Origin: Lineus longissimus
Lineage: Eukaryota > Nemertea > Pilidiophora > Heteronemertea > Lineidae
Assembly: GCF_910592395.1 (NCBI RefSeq)
Contig: NC_088313.1
Coordinates: 20,538,437 to 20,602,436 of the forward strand
DNA length: 64,000 bases
Reading direction: 5' to 3'
Shown: positions 24,620-34,212 of the stretch, in pieces
How positions within the stretch are numbered: position 1 is the stretch's first letter
Layout of the letters: each line of letters opens with the position of its first letter
Position numbers and translations under genes: made by a program
The notes under the pieces: model-generated
The model's database searches: none
What the model was told of the DNA's origin: nothing
What the model saw: only the letters and a program-made list of their open reading frames with translations

Positions 24620-26080
24620 GGCTTTAGTTAAGAAATCATCTCCTTGCAAAAAGACTCGCTAGATCCCGCCTGAAATGCTTACTTGCGAAACAGTACAGGA
24701 AGAAGTTGATGGAATGATTTGACAACATCACAATTAAAAGAACACTTATTATAAAATATGAAATGGTTGGGTTATTCCCAACAAAATCCGGCATGATGTA
24801 CGTCCATATCATGGTAAGACAGGCGAAGGGCGTGTTTAATACAAACATAAAGGTAGCGACGGCGATCAACAAGGCAGTCATGCCGCCATCTTGGTTAGTT
24901 TCGTGTTTTTCCGATAGGTTGCGCTGCTTTATCTTGTTATGGCTGCGAAAACTGATGATAATCACAGTATTCAGAACCAAAATCATAATGACTGGTATCA
25001 CAGAATTGACGCTTTCGCCCAACGGCTCGAACCACATGATATTGGGAAGGAGAATGCAATCTATATAACCGTCGCTTTCAATAACTCTTCTCCACAAGTT
25101 TGGAATATTGAAAACAATCGCAGCGATCGCTAAGAAAAGGACGATACGTTTTGACCGGCCCATGGTACACCAGGACGCGGCGTGTAGGGGGAACCGAACG
25201 ACTATCACTCGGTCGATTGCAATAATGACCACTAACCACATGCAAGCCCCGTAAATCACATCCCCCCAATATCGCGTCAGAATACAGTAAACTATTGGGT
25301 GTGACGTGCCCCACATCGGATGAATTAAACCAATGTAAAATGGTGCAATATACGTTAAGAGGGACAAAGTGTCCAAAACTGCTATCACTCGGAGGTAAAA
25401 ATACATGACACTACCTCGATTCTTCTTCAAGCTCATCACTATAAAGGCTATGGTGTTACCAAACAAACCAGTGCACGTGATGATAGGGAAACCGATCATT
25501 TGCACGGAGTCTCCCATTTGCACGAGCGATGCCGGGTCAAAATTCGAGGTTGTCATTGTCATATTCGTGCTTCCGATGTCGCCGAGGTACGTTTGTTTAT
25601 TCGCAGGTTTCCGACGCACACGACCTGCCTGAACTGATGACGCCAAATAATCGTCATGTGGCGAGAATATAAAACCAAATACATGTATATTCGTCTAAAG
25701 ATAACTCGCAGCAGATCAGAATAGTCTTTCTATTCAAAGCACGGAATCTTTAAAAAAGTTATCATATTACTAGATTCATGAATAGATATCGTAGATACAT
25801 GATGATAATGTACATTATCGATAGTGTATTTCAGATAGCTGATATGGAAGGGGAGGGGCAATTTGTCTTACTGCTTGTATAGATCATTAAGATTGGTGAT
25901 GGCTTCAAACTTGCCTGTAGCGGAGTCTTTCAATTATTAAAGACTCTGCCTGTAGTAAGGGCATACATGTACGGCAGCCAGATGCCTGATGACTGGATAG
26001 CTTGTGGTCCGGCGTTTGTGTTTTCTGACTGGCCACTGGGGGTATTATACATACATGTTTGCTTGCAGCACAAAAGTATT
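24620..26080 (-). repeat. Segmental tandem duplication, copy 1
   Basis: Matches 26622-27996. It contains a whole receptor gene plus about 500 bp of upstream flank, recognisable through GATCAGAATAGTC, CAAAGCACGGAATCTT, GCGTTTGTGTTTTCT and CTTGCAGCACAAA in both copies. The coding part is far more similar than the flank, which has several indels. Confidence 0.85.
24636..25562 (-). CDS. Class A GPCR, array A member 3 (recent duplicate)
   Basis: Intronless 308-residue seven-transmembrane receptor. Landmarks: GN36 in TM1; D64 in TM2; C93 before TM3 and C169 in loop 2; DRV at 117-119 followed by IVVRFPLHA; WCTMGRS; QDGGM leading TM6; LNTP in TM6; N-H-S-I-N-F-F-L-Y in TM7; FRRDL in helix 8. I chose ATG 25562; a second ATG follows two codons later. 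The frame is open for 28 codons upstream, but only from a TTG. It differs from the gene at 26637 at seven residues by my count, so the pair arose recently or is kept alike by gene conversion. The very short C-tail ends in Arg-Arg. Confidence 0.94.
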   Translation of the reverse strand: MTMTTSNFDPASLVQMGDSVQMIGFPIITCTGLFGNTIAFIVMSLKKNRGSVMYFYLRVIAVLDTLSLLTYIAPFYIGLIHPMWGTSHPIVYCILTRYWGDVIYGACMWLVVIIAIDRVIVVRFPLHAASWCTMGRSKRIVLFLAIAAIVFNIPNLWRRVIESDGYIDCILLPNIMWFEPLGESVNSVIPVIMILVLNTVIIISFRSHNKIKQRNLSEKHETNQDGGMTALLIAVATFMFVLNTPFACLTMIWTYIMPDFVGNNPTISYFIISVLLIVMLSNHSINFFLYCFASKHFRRDLASLFARR

Positions 26081-26082
26081 CG

Positions 26083-26530
26083 CTGACAGATACAGTAGCA
26101 TCAATTTGTCAATGTTCTCAATAAATGGGTTTGAGGAGAATATAGACAAGTCGTGCTTAGATGTGCCCGGTAGCAATTTCGGCCAAATCCAGAATCGCGC
26201 TGAAAATACACTTGCTGACAGTAACTCTTCTCCAAGAACATCACATGCTCATGATCATGACCTTGACCTATGCTCATTTAGATACATCGGTCACCAAGCT
26301 TGGACCACGTTCTCTACACGTGCCAAATGTGAAATTCGGTCACTCACATGAGCGAATCCGTGATTGGTCTTCGGCCTCGGAACACCCCCAGACCTGCAGT
26401 CTTGTGCGTTTCCTGACAAAATACCAATCATGTGTTCTGCTCACTCGGAAGTAGCACTTACGTGATTCACTGGAAGCTGTCAATGACGTCATTAGGAAAA
26501 CCTCATTGAACAAAAGCCCGGGTGTGCGCG
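26083..26530 (+). mobile_element. Dispersed ~440-bp repeat, copy 1
   Basis: Aligns over its full length with 30114-30549, with scattered substitutions and small indels. No protein, terminal repeat or tRNA-like head is evident, so the class is unknown: a non-autonomous element or a duplicated non-coding block. Both copies lie in the same orientation, between the 5' side of one array A receptor and the 3' side of the next. It carries a perfect cAMP-response-element palindrome (TGACGTCA, 26484-26491) and a TGACCTTGACC nuclear-receptor-type site (26258-26268). Confidence 0.65.
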
Positions 26531-26621
26531 AATTGCTCTTGGGATACATCTAGACGATGACCTTGAGCATGACCTTGAAACTGAAACTGAAGCCTGAACG
26601 ATACCAACCATGATTTAGACA

Positions 26622-27996
26622 GCTTCAGTTAAGAAACTATCGCCTCGTGAAAAGACTCGCTAGATCCCGCCTGAAATGCTTACTTGCGAAACAGTACAGG
26701 AAGAAGTTGATGGAATGATTTGACAACATCACAATTAAAAGAACACTTATTATAAAATATGAAATGGTTGGGTTATTCTCAACAAGATCCGGCATGATGT
26801 ACGTCCATATCATGGTAAGACAGGCGAAGGGTGTGTTTAATACAAACATAAAGGTAGCGACGGCGATCAACAAGGCAGTCATGCCGCCATCTTGGTTAGT
26901 TTCGTGTTTTTCCGATAGGTTGCGCTGCTTTATCTTGTTATGGCTGCGAAAACTGATGATAATCACAGTATTCAGAACCAAAATCATACTGACTGGTATC
27001 ACAGAATTGACACTTTCGCCCAACGGCTCGAACCACATGATATTGGGAAGGAGAATGCAATCTATATAACCGTCGCTTTCAATAACTCTTCTCCACAAGT
27101 TTGGAATATTGAAAACAATCGCAGCGATCGCTAAGAAAAGGACGATACGTTTTGCCCGGCCCATGGTACACCAGGACGCGGCGTGTAGGGGGAACCGGAC
27201 GACTATCACTCGGTCGATTGCAATAATGACCACTAACCACATGCAAGCCCCGTAAATCACATCCCCCCAATATCGCGTCAGAATACAGTAAACTATTGGG
27301 TGTGACGTGCCCCACATCGGATGAATTAAACCAATGTAAAATGGTGCAATATACGTTAAGAGGGACAAAGTGTCCAAAACTGCTATCACTCGGAGGTAAA
27401 AATACATGACACTTCCTCGATTCTTCTTCATACTCATCACTATAAAGGCTGTGGTGTTACCAAACAAACCAGTGCACGTGATGATAGGGAAACCGATCAT
27501 TTGCACGGAGTCTCCCATTTGCACGAGCGATGCCGGGTCAAAATTTGAGGTTGTCATTGTCATATTCGTGCTTCCGATGTCGCCAAAGTACGTTTGTTTA
27601 TTCGCTAGTTTCCGACACACTCGACCTGCCTGAACTGAATCGTCGTATAGCGAGAAGATGAACCAAATATATTCGTTTAAAGATCAGAATAGTCTTTCTA
27701 TTCAAAGCACGGAATCTTACTAGATTTATGAATGGATATATCGTGGATACATAATGACAATGTGCAGCATCGATAATGTATTTCAGATCACTGATGTGAC
27801 GGGGGGAAGGTCATTTGTCGTACCAGTGTATGTATAGATCAGATTTGTGATGACTTCAAAGGTGGCTCTTTGTGTCTATCATGTTCCAAGACAAAGTGCA
27901 GTTGGTGGTGTGATGGTCGGGCGTTTGTGTTTTCTAACTTGGCCGTTGGAGGTTTTATACATGCGTGTATCCTTGCAGCACAAATGTATTTTAAAC
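26622..27996 (-). repeat. Segmental tandem duplication, copy 2
   Basis: Second copy of the block at 24620-26080. The left border lies in the 3' flank (AGTTAAGAAA words shared with copy 1). Homology on the right fades just after the CTTGCAGCACAAA word at about 27990. Confidence 0.85.
26637..27563 (-). CDS. Class A GPCR, array A member 4 (recent duplicate)
   Basis: Intronless 308-residue receptor, near-identical twin of the gene at 24636. I count seven amino-acid differences: Ile/Thr38 and Leu/Met45 in TM1 and its end, Ser/Ala137 after WCTMGR, Ile/Ser192 in TM5, Phe/Leu260 and Gly/Glu262 in extracellular loop 3, and Ala/Thr306 at the C-terminus. Disulfide cysteines, DRV and the N-F-F-L-Y end of TM7 are the same. 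The two loop-3 changes and the TM5 change are where ligand selectivity could differ; that is inference. ATG 27563 is the first methionine; upstream in-frame codons start only with GTG. Confidence 0.94.
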   Translation of the reverse strand: MTMTTSNFDPASLVQMGDSVQMIGFPIITCTGLFGNTTAFIVMSMKKNRGSVMYFYLRVIAVLDTLSLLTYIAPFYIGLIHPMWGTSHPIVYCILTRYWGDVIYGACMWLVVIIAIDRVIVVRFPLHAASWCTMGRAKRIVLFLAIAAIVFNIPNLWRRVIESDGYIDCILLPNIMWFEPLGESVNSVIPVSMILVLNTVIIISFRSHNKIKQRNLSEKHETNQDGGMTALLIAVATFMFVLNTPFACLTMIWTYIMPDLVENNPTISYFIISVLLIVMLSNHSINFFLYCFASKHFRRDLASLFTRR

Positions 27997-28450
27997 GAAT
28001 TTGCTTTCTAACAAAACAGACAAAATCGTAACCTCGCTTGTGGAAAGTGACTAGTGGGCCTGGGGGACGAGGCCATGTTTGACCTCAGTATGAGTAAAGG
28101 GTCTGCTCAGTACAGAAGCAAACATTTTTTATTTGATAGTATCCCACTTGCTGCAACAGCCACGGGAGCGCTGCAGAAACTATTTTTGGCTTTGATAGGC
28201 TGTAACCCCTGTCGACCATCAAGGGGAAAACCTAAAAAAGCGTAACTTTTCACTGTACGACTACAGCGCCACGCTATAAACCAGAAAGTGCTTTGCAGGC
28301 TTGTCGACATGGCTGGCACCTATCAAAAAACAAATAGCAACCGCATCGCCCAAGTGGTTGTTGCTAGAAGTTGCTGTGTAACTTTCTGTCGACTGGACTT
28401 TGCAGATTAATGCTTGGGTCGTCTACTTTACTTGAGTTGTCCATGATTCG
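27997..28450. other. Intergenic, nothing recognised
   Basis: Between array A members 4 and 5. The part next to 28451 would be the 3' UTR of member 5. A plus-strand open frame at 28054-28245 has no recognisable motif. Confidence 0.5.
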
Positions 28451-29425
28451 TCATGACCTGGTGGCAATAGTATACAGGCCCAAGAGGTCGTTTCGGAAAT
28501 ATTTACTGGCGAGACAATATAGAAAGAAATTGATGGAGTTGTTCATCATCCATAGGCAGTAAAAGAAGCTCATAAGGAAATATGTTAAACTTGGGTTATT
28601 CGCGGTGAAGGTCGGTAATATGTAGGTCAGCGTTGTAGTAAAACAGAAGTACGGGACGTTTATTATCAACATGGCAGTTGCGACGAGAATAAGTATGGCT
28701 GTCATGCCGCCATCTTGGCTAGTGTCTGCTTTCGTCGAAAGAGTGCGTTTCCGTTTTCGGTTATGGCTGCGCACACTGGTTATTATAATGATGTTGAAGA
28801 TTAAAACAAAGGCTACTGGTATCGCAGAGTTGACGCTTTCGCTAATTGATTCGAACTGGATCAGATCGGGCACCAGTACGCACTCGATGGAATCTTCAAT
28901 CACCTTTGGCCGTCTCCACAGATTTGGGATATTGAATGCCGATACAAGGACTCCTGCGGTGATGGCTATACGTTTCGCCCGCCCCATAGTACACCACACC
29001 ATGGAGTCCAAAGGGAACCGTATAGCTATCACCCGATCCACGGCAATAATGACAACCAACCACATAGAATTACCGTAAAACACATCGCCGAAATATCGCG
29101 AGATTATGCAATAGATAACGGGAAAGGATGTGAACTCAGTCCATCCTGGGTCGAACGAGACGACGAAATTTGGTAGAAAAACTGAGAGAGACAGCGTATC
29201 GCTTACTGCTAAGATCCTGAGATAAAAGTACATTACACTTGTCCGATTCTTTCTTAAGCTCATGACAGTCAATGTCAATGCGTTTCCAATCACGCCAAGA
29301 GCCATGATCGTCGGCAAACACGTTGTTCGTAACGTTCCAGCTAACTGGCTGAGCCAATCTGAAGAGCCGGGGCTTGATGTGGCTCGAGTCATATCAGTGT
29401 CCCCATCCATGACATCCATCGCCAT
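28451..29425 (-). CDS. Class A GPCR, array A member 5
   Basis: Intronless 324-residue seven-transmembrane receptor with a true ATG at 29425. Landmarks: GN48 in TM1; D76 in TM2; C106 before TM3, C182 in loop 2; DRV at 130-132 followed by IAIRFPL; WCTMGRAKR; QDGGM before TM6; INVP in TM6; N-N-S-I-N-F-F-L-Y in TM7; FRNDL in helix 8. The acidic N-tail contains several Met (1, 3, 6, 12), so translation could begin at a later one. It pairs most closely with the gene at 31218. A receptor relic begins about 15 bases upstream of its start codon, so its proximal promoter includes dead receptor sequence. Confidence 0.94.
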   Translation of the reverse strand: MAMDVMDGDTDMTRATSSPGSSDWLSQLAGTLRTTCLPTIMALGVIGNALTLTVMSLRKNRTSVMYFYLRILAVSDTLSLSVFLPNFVVSFDPGWTEFTSFPVIYCIISRYFGDVFYGNSMWLVVIIAVDRVIAIRFPLDSMVWCTMGRAKRIAITAGVLVSAFNIPNLWRRPKVIEDSIECVLVPDLIQFESISESVNSAIPVAFVLIFNIIIITSVRSHNRKRKRTLSTKADTSQDGGMTAILILVATAMLIINVPYFCFTTTLTYILPTFTANNPSLTYFLMSFFYCLWMMNNSINFFLYCLASKYFRNDLLGLYTIATRS

Positions 29426-29439
29426 TACCTCAGAGATGT

Positions 29440-29905
29440 TTCAAAGATGTTTCGACCCTTAAATAGAAATACATGTACATCACATTGCTCCGATGATTCG
29501 TTGACTGATCTCGGTGAGTTCTTATAAGTAAACTACGGGAGTGGCCGATCCGAGTCACCAGATTGCTCGAGATGATTTCTCCCGCCTGAAAGCGAGAGAA
29601 GGTTACCGGGGACTTTCTTATATTGTAAAAGACTATCCCTGGTTCACTTACCGTGATTTTGAAAGCATTTGAATGAATCCTTCGGTTGGTTTCGGTTTCG
29701 GACAACTTTTGGTTGCCTTTGGTTTTGCCTACGGGATCAATGCACTTTGGGTACATGGTAAAATGCGTTAGCAATCACGCCGAAGCCACCATAGTAGGCA
29801 AACATGTTGCTGGTAAAGTTCCAATTACCTGACTTCGCCAGTCTGATGAATGGATACTTGGGGTGGCTTGAGCCATCTCCATCTTCCGTGCTTACACATC
29901 TATTC
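29440..29905 (-). pseudogene. Broken receptor relic upstream of array A member 5
   Basis: Two separated pieces match array A receptors on the minus strand. Piece 1 (about 29757-29900) matches the N-tail and TM1 of the gene at 28451, down to GVIANAF for GVIGNAL; the frame is damaged. Piece 2 (about 29450-29505) matches the first loop and start of TM2 (NVMYMYFYLRV for SVMYFYLRI) with a 3-base insertion. About 250 bp of unrelated sequence separates them, and everything after TM2 is missing. An AT-rich GTTTAAATAT box lies at 29971-29980, about where a promoter for the relic would be. Confidence 0.75.
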
Positions 29906-30113
29906 CGTTTATAGCTTTGACACCACCTCATGTCGTCATTGAGGAATGCGCGGCCTTCAACGACCAAGGTATATTTAAACTCGACATACTACATCGTTAT
30001 AGCAAAAAGGAAATACATACCAAAATACATTTGAAACCTGGCTTCTCCTGACAGAGATAAGAGCGTCAAATTTATAAATATCAGATGACAAAAATATATG
30101 CAAAACATGACTT

Positions 30114-30549
30114 CTGCTGTCAGATGCAGTTGCATCAATTTGTCAATTTTATCAATAAATGGGTTTGAGGATAGACAAGATGCGCCTGATAGCAATTTCG
30201 GCCAAATCCAGAATCGCGCTGAAAATACACTTGCTGACAGTAACTCTTCTCCGTGTACATTACATGATCATGATCATGACCTTGACCTTTGCTCATTTAC
30301 ATACATCGGTCACTAAACTTGGACCACGTGCTCTACACGTGCCAAATTTGAAATTCGGTCTCTCACATGAGCGAATCCGTGATTGGTCTTCGAACTCGGA
30401 ACACCCCTCAGACCTGCAGTCTTGTGCGTTTCCTGGCCAAAGACCAACCATGTGTTTTGCTCACTCGGAAGTAGCAGTCGGGTGATTCACTGGAAGTTGT
30501 CAATGACATCATTGGGAAAGCCCATTGAACAAAAGCCCGGATGTGCGCG
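30114..30549 (+). mobile_element. Dispersed ~440-bp repeat, copy 2
   Basis: Second copy of the element at 26083-26530. The nuclear-receptor-type site TGACCTTGACC is kept (30277-30287), while the cAMP-response palindrome has lost one base (TGACATCA, 30504-30511). A CACGTG-type word is created at the position where copy 1 has a mismatch. It sits between the relic upstream of member 5 and the 3' end of member 6. Confidence 0.65.
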
Positions 30550-31217
30550 GACTAGGTATGTGGGGGACGCTAACAAGGACAGATACACTTCGGACCCCAA
30601 AAGTTTGTGATATACATGTAGTTGTTTGCGTCCTTCACAAACATGTATATACCTAGTATGCTCATAAGCTAGACAAAGGCCGCGAAGAGTCCATGTATGA
30701 ATAGCCGGTCGGCCACCATGCGTCCGTAGAACCAGCGTGATGATAGGAGAAAGGAAAAGGTCCCGTCCTTTAAGTTCTAGCCGCGACTCAAACCCTTGAT
30801 TGATCCTAAGTTCGACGTATCATTCCCAATGAGGCTTTCATATCAGACAGGGGTTTGGACCTTGTAATAATCAGAACTAACTTAAGATGATTTGAAATGG
30901 GATAACGGTACTTTATTTTCGTACATGGAAGCAAGACGTACTCACAGACTGTCAACCTCACTTATATTTACCTTATAGACCCCAGGGAACTAGGTGATTC
31001 CACTACAAAATGACCACCGTCAAAAACCGAACTGAAGATTGGTTCTCAATTCAATTCAAATTATAGCAGCATTGAGATAACTTCATGAGAAAGTTATCCT
31101 CGCGGTAACCTAATATCATTCCTCATTTCCTTACTTAGTCTCCAGGCCAACACCAGGGGCTTCGAGCACGGCCAGTAGCAAGAAAATTCTCCCCCTCGAT
31201 CAGTGCTCGATTCTCTT
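30550..31217. other. Intergenic, nothing recognised
   Basis: Separates the dispersed repeat from the stop codon of array A member 6. The right part should be its 3' UTR. No motif identified. Confidence 0.5.
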
Positions 31218-32180
31218 TCAGCGACTTTTATTAAAAAGCTGTCTGAGATCCTTTCGGAAATGCTTGCTGGCGAGACAGTATAGAAAGAAGTTGATGGAGT
31301 TGTTCACCATCCACAGCATGATCATGGAATTCATCAAGAAATACGTCAAACTAGGGTTCCTTCCCATGAAGTCGGGTATTATATAGGTCCACATTATTAC
31401 AAGACAGAAGTACGGGGTGTTTAGGATAACCATGGTCGTTGCAACGAGAATAAGCATGGCCGTCATGCCGCCATCTTGGGCAGTTCCTTGTTTATTCGAA
31501 ATAGTGCGTTTCAGTTCTCTGCTATGACTGCGTACACTTATGATTATGGTAATGTTCAGAATTAAAATCAGTGACACTGGTATAGCAGCATTGACGCTGT
31601 AGGTCACTGAATCAAACCAGACCAGGTGAGGCCCCAGGACGCAATCAATGGAATCGTTAAACAGCTTTGGTCGCCTCCAGAAGTTTGGAGTATTAAAACC
31701 TAACAGGAGGACTCCGAAGACAATCACATTACGCTTTGCCCGTCCCATGGTACACCATGATATGGCGCGTAAGGGGAAACTTACAGCTATCACGCGGTCA
31801 ACGGCGATAATGACGACTAGCCACATAGCAGCCCCGAAAAACAGATCGCTGAAATATCGCACCACGGTGCAATATATAACGGGGACAGGCGCAATCCATG
31901 TTGATTGAATGATATAGGGGCTGATGAGTTTAGGTAGAAAGGTTGCAAGGGACACGGTATCACTTACTGCCAAGACCCTTAGATGGAAATACATTACACT
32001 GGAGCGATTCTTCTTTAAGCTCATCACGGTGAATGACAATGCGTTACCAATCACGCCGATGCCGAGGATAGTTGGCAAGCATCCTGTTTCTAAAGCGAGA
32101 GCCAACTGCCTGAGCCAATCTGACGCGGCAAGACTTGATGGACGTCGTGTCTCATCCAGACCCTGTCCTTCCGGATTCAT
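31218..32180 (-). CDS. Class A GPCR, array A member 6
   Basis: Intronless 320-residue seven-transmembrane receptor with ATG at 32180. Landmarks: GN46 in TM1; D74 in TM2; C104 before TM3 and C180 in loop 2; DRV at 128-130; WCTMGRAKR; QDGGM before TM6; LNTP in TM6; N-N-S-I-N-F-F-L-Y in TM7; FRKDL in helix 8. One local change stands out: the usual VRFPL after the DR motif reads VSFPL, losing a positive charge in intracellular loop 2. Closest here to the gene at 28451. Last member of array A before the forkhead gene. A CTTTAAATAG box sits about 80 bp upstream of the ATG. Confidence 0.94.
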   Translation of the reverse strand: MNPEGQGLDETRRPSSLAASDWLRQLALALETGCLPTILGIGVIGNALSFTVMSLKKNRSSVMYFHLRVLAVSDTVSLATFLPKLISPYIIQSTWIAPVPVIYCTVVRYFSDLFFGAAMWLVVIIAVDRVIAVSFPLRAISWCTMGRAKRNVIVFGVLLLGFNTPNFWRRPKLFNDSIDCVLGPHLVWFDSVTYSVNAAIPVSLILILNITIIISVRSHSRELKRTISNKQGTAQDGGMTAMLILVATTMVILNTPYFCLVIMWTYIIPDFMGRNPSLTYFLMNSMIMLWMVNNSINFFLYCLASKHFRKDLRQLFNKSR

Positions 32181-32260
32181 TTCTCATTCGTGTTTTCCTG
32201 TCGTAAGAAGTCACATACCGCATATGTATTGGGAACAGTGCTACCTTCGAAGTAGTCTCT

Positions 32261-32270
32261 CTATTTAAAG
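32261..32270 (-). promoter_or_regulatory. CTTTAAATAG TATA-like box
   Basis: Ten-base match to the box ahead of array A member 2 (23951-23960), on the same strand and about 80 bp upstream of the ATG at 32180. Spacing fits a TATA-like element with a short 5' UTR. Functional status is inference. Confidence 0.4.
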
Positions 32271-33156
32271 TTGTCAGCAGGAAACGAGGAGATGGAGATG
32301 AACAAAATACGAGTGCAATATGAACTCGAGACTATTTGCGTATGGATATGTTTATAGCAAAATGGTAAATGTACGAAAATACATCTCGTTATATATAACC
32401 AAGGTTGACTGATTAATATAATCCATCTATCTTTGTAGACGAATGCGAGTAGTGGATGGAAAACACACATCATACTCGATATAGGGCAACCAGGCGTTCA
32501 GTTTGAATCTTCAAACTCCTAATGTTGATGATCTCCATTGATGAACTTCAAATAAGCAAAAAGATATAACTATGATTTATCATTTTATTACCATCATCAC
32601 TGATGGATTCACATCTCGAAAAACCATCACAATCATGCATGATTACAATAAATTACTATGGAATTATATTTACAGTACATTTCACTTCGAAAACACTGGG
32701 CCTACATAAGCCTGGTAAAGTGTCGAAGTTAACAATCATTTCTATCGAAAGATCTCTTCTCAACAGAAGGTTAACCAGTTGAAGCAGCGGGCTCCATAAT
32801 TGGATCGAATAATTGCCTCCAAAAAGTGTACATGAATTGTTGTGGTTTGGGTTGTAGCAGCGACTCTCATGAAAGACGTAGTACTGGGCCTGATAGCACT
32901 ATATGGATTCCACTACGAAGGGACATCCCTAAGAAATCAACCATACACCTGAATCGGCATTAAGGAGAATGAAAATATACATTCACACTTGACAATTCAA
33001 TCAAAGATATGGCTCCATTTGTTGAAAGAAAATTGACCCAGCCACTGATGAATGCAGCATCACCAAAAATTCTAAGTTTGATAGTCACTTGGGTCAGAAC
33101 GCATTCACATTGTCAGAAATATATCACAAGTTCATATAATGTTCACATTTACAGTC
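32271..33156. other. Intergenic; probable 3' UTR of forkhead gene on right
   Basis: No coding sequence seen. A minus-strand AATAAA (plus-strand TTTATT near 32584) could be the polyadenylation signal of the forkhead gene, about 570 bp after its stop. Confidence 0.4.
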
Positions 33157-34212
33157 TTAATAAGGTCGGAATCGGTATTGGTGTCCTGAGCTGTATCCAG
33201 ATAGGCCTTGGGTAGGATGCCGTGAAAGTTCTTGAGCAGGGTGAGAAAGTCCATGGGCGAGATGTGAATATCCTTGCGAATGTGAATACGGATAACTATG
33301 AAATGCACTTGGAGATTCCAATCCTGGGTAAGGTTGTGGTGTAATGACGGATGTACCTGGCTGGTACGGGCTGGGAGATGTCGCCACGGAGAGAGCAGGA
33401 AACGGACTTGGCGAGGAGAGATGTCCGGTGAAGACCGTAGACGGAATGGTGACTGGCGGTAAGTAACCTCCAGGAATCATCTGCGGAAGACCAGGGAAGG
33501 ACATGGCCTGATAACCCATGGCACTGGCTAGAGCAGGATAGTTCATATGAGCAATGTCAGTGTTCTGAGAGATGTTACGCACCAGTTCCTCGTAGTATTT
33601 CTCGTTGATAGCCCAGAAGTTTCCTCTGGTGTCCTTGCGGCCGAGTTTCACGAAACGATCGGAGAGAGACAGGTTGTGCCGTACGCAGTTCTTCCACTTG
33701 CTGGTCGTAGTCTGGTAGTACGGGAACTTATACTGGATGAAGTCGTAAATCTGGTGCAGCTGAAGCTTACGTTCCCGTGAGTTCAGAATAGCCATGGCGA
33801 TGAGAGCAGTGTAGCTGATATTCGGACGTTTCTTGCGATCTGGCGGTGCGTCTGACGTATCTGTCTCGGTCGTGCCTTGTCCCGGGAAGATTGGCGATGT
33901 CCTGGCTGTGACCTGTCTTGAGAAGATCGGAGATGTCACAGGCAGCTGCGGGTACAGAGGATACTCATATCTGTTCTGTAGAGGCGTGCTCGTGGAATAA
34001 ACAGGTGAACACTGTTGCAGCAGTGTCCGCTCCGGCGACGTATATGTAACAAACGCTCCCGGTCCTGGAGACGTTTTCTCGGTCGTGGAGGAGACTTGTG
34101 GTTCTACAGACTCCTCAGAGGTGTCGCTGCTGTTGTGTTCGCTGCCTTCGCTGCCCAAAGTCGACGCCAAATGCTTCAGAACGGTCAAACTAGGATCGGT
34201 CGAAGATTGCAT
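33157..34212 (-). CDS. Divergent forkhead transcription factor (FoxQ2-like), single exon
   Basis: A 351-residue nuclear DNA-binding protein. The forkhead domain spans about residues 128-215: RPNISYTALIAMAI in helix 1, IYDFI in helix 2, then the recognition helix with W173-K-N-C-V-RHNLS, and GNFWAINE in the wing. KKR at 127-129 could serve nuclear import. The N-terminal 125 residues are Ser/Thr/Pro-rich and include two copies of T-S-P-I-F; the C-terminal 135 residues are Pro/Ser/Tyr/His-rich with repeats such as GLSHPAQELS and TQGLSGYSS. The S-Y-x-ALIAMAI-L pattern and the short wing resemble FoxQ2 more than other Fox classes, but the usual basic stretch after the wing is absent, so the class is tentative and I give no symbol. 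ATG 34212 is preceded by an ATG/GAT repeat in the 5' UTR. It lies between two receptor arrays. Confidence 0.9.
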   Translation of the reverse strand: MQSSTDPSLTVLKHLASTLGSEGSEHNSSDTSEESVEPQVSSTTEKTSPGPGAFVTYTSPERTLLQQCSPVYSTSTPLQNRYEYPLYPQLPVTSPIFSRQVTARTSPIFPGQGTTETDTSDAPPDRKKRPNISYTALIAMAILNSRERKLQLHQIYDFIQYKFPYYQTTTSKWKNCVRHNLSLSDRFVKLGRKDTRGNFWAINEKYYEELVRNISQNTDIAHMNYPALASAMGYQAMSFPGLPQMIPGGYLPPVTIPSTVFTGHLSSPSPFPALSVATSPSPYQPGTSVITPQPYPGLESPSAFHSYPYSHSQGYSHLAHGLSHPAQELSRHPTQGLSGYSSGHQYRFRPY

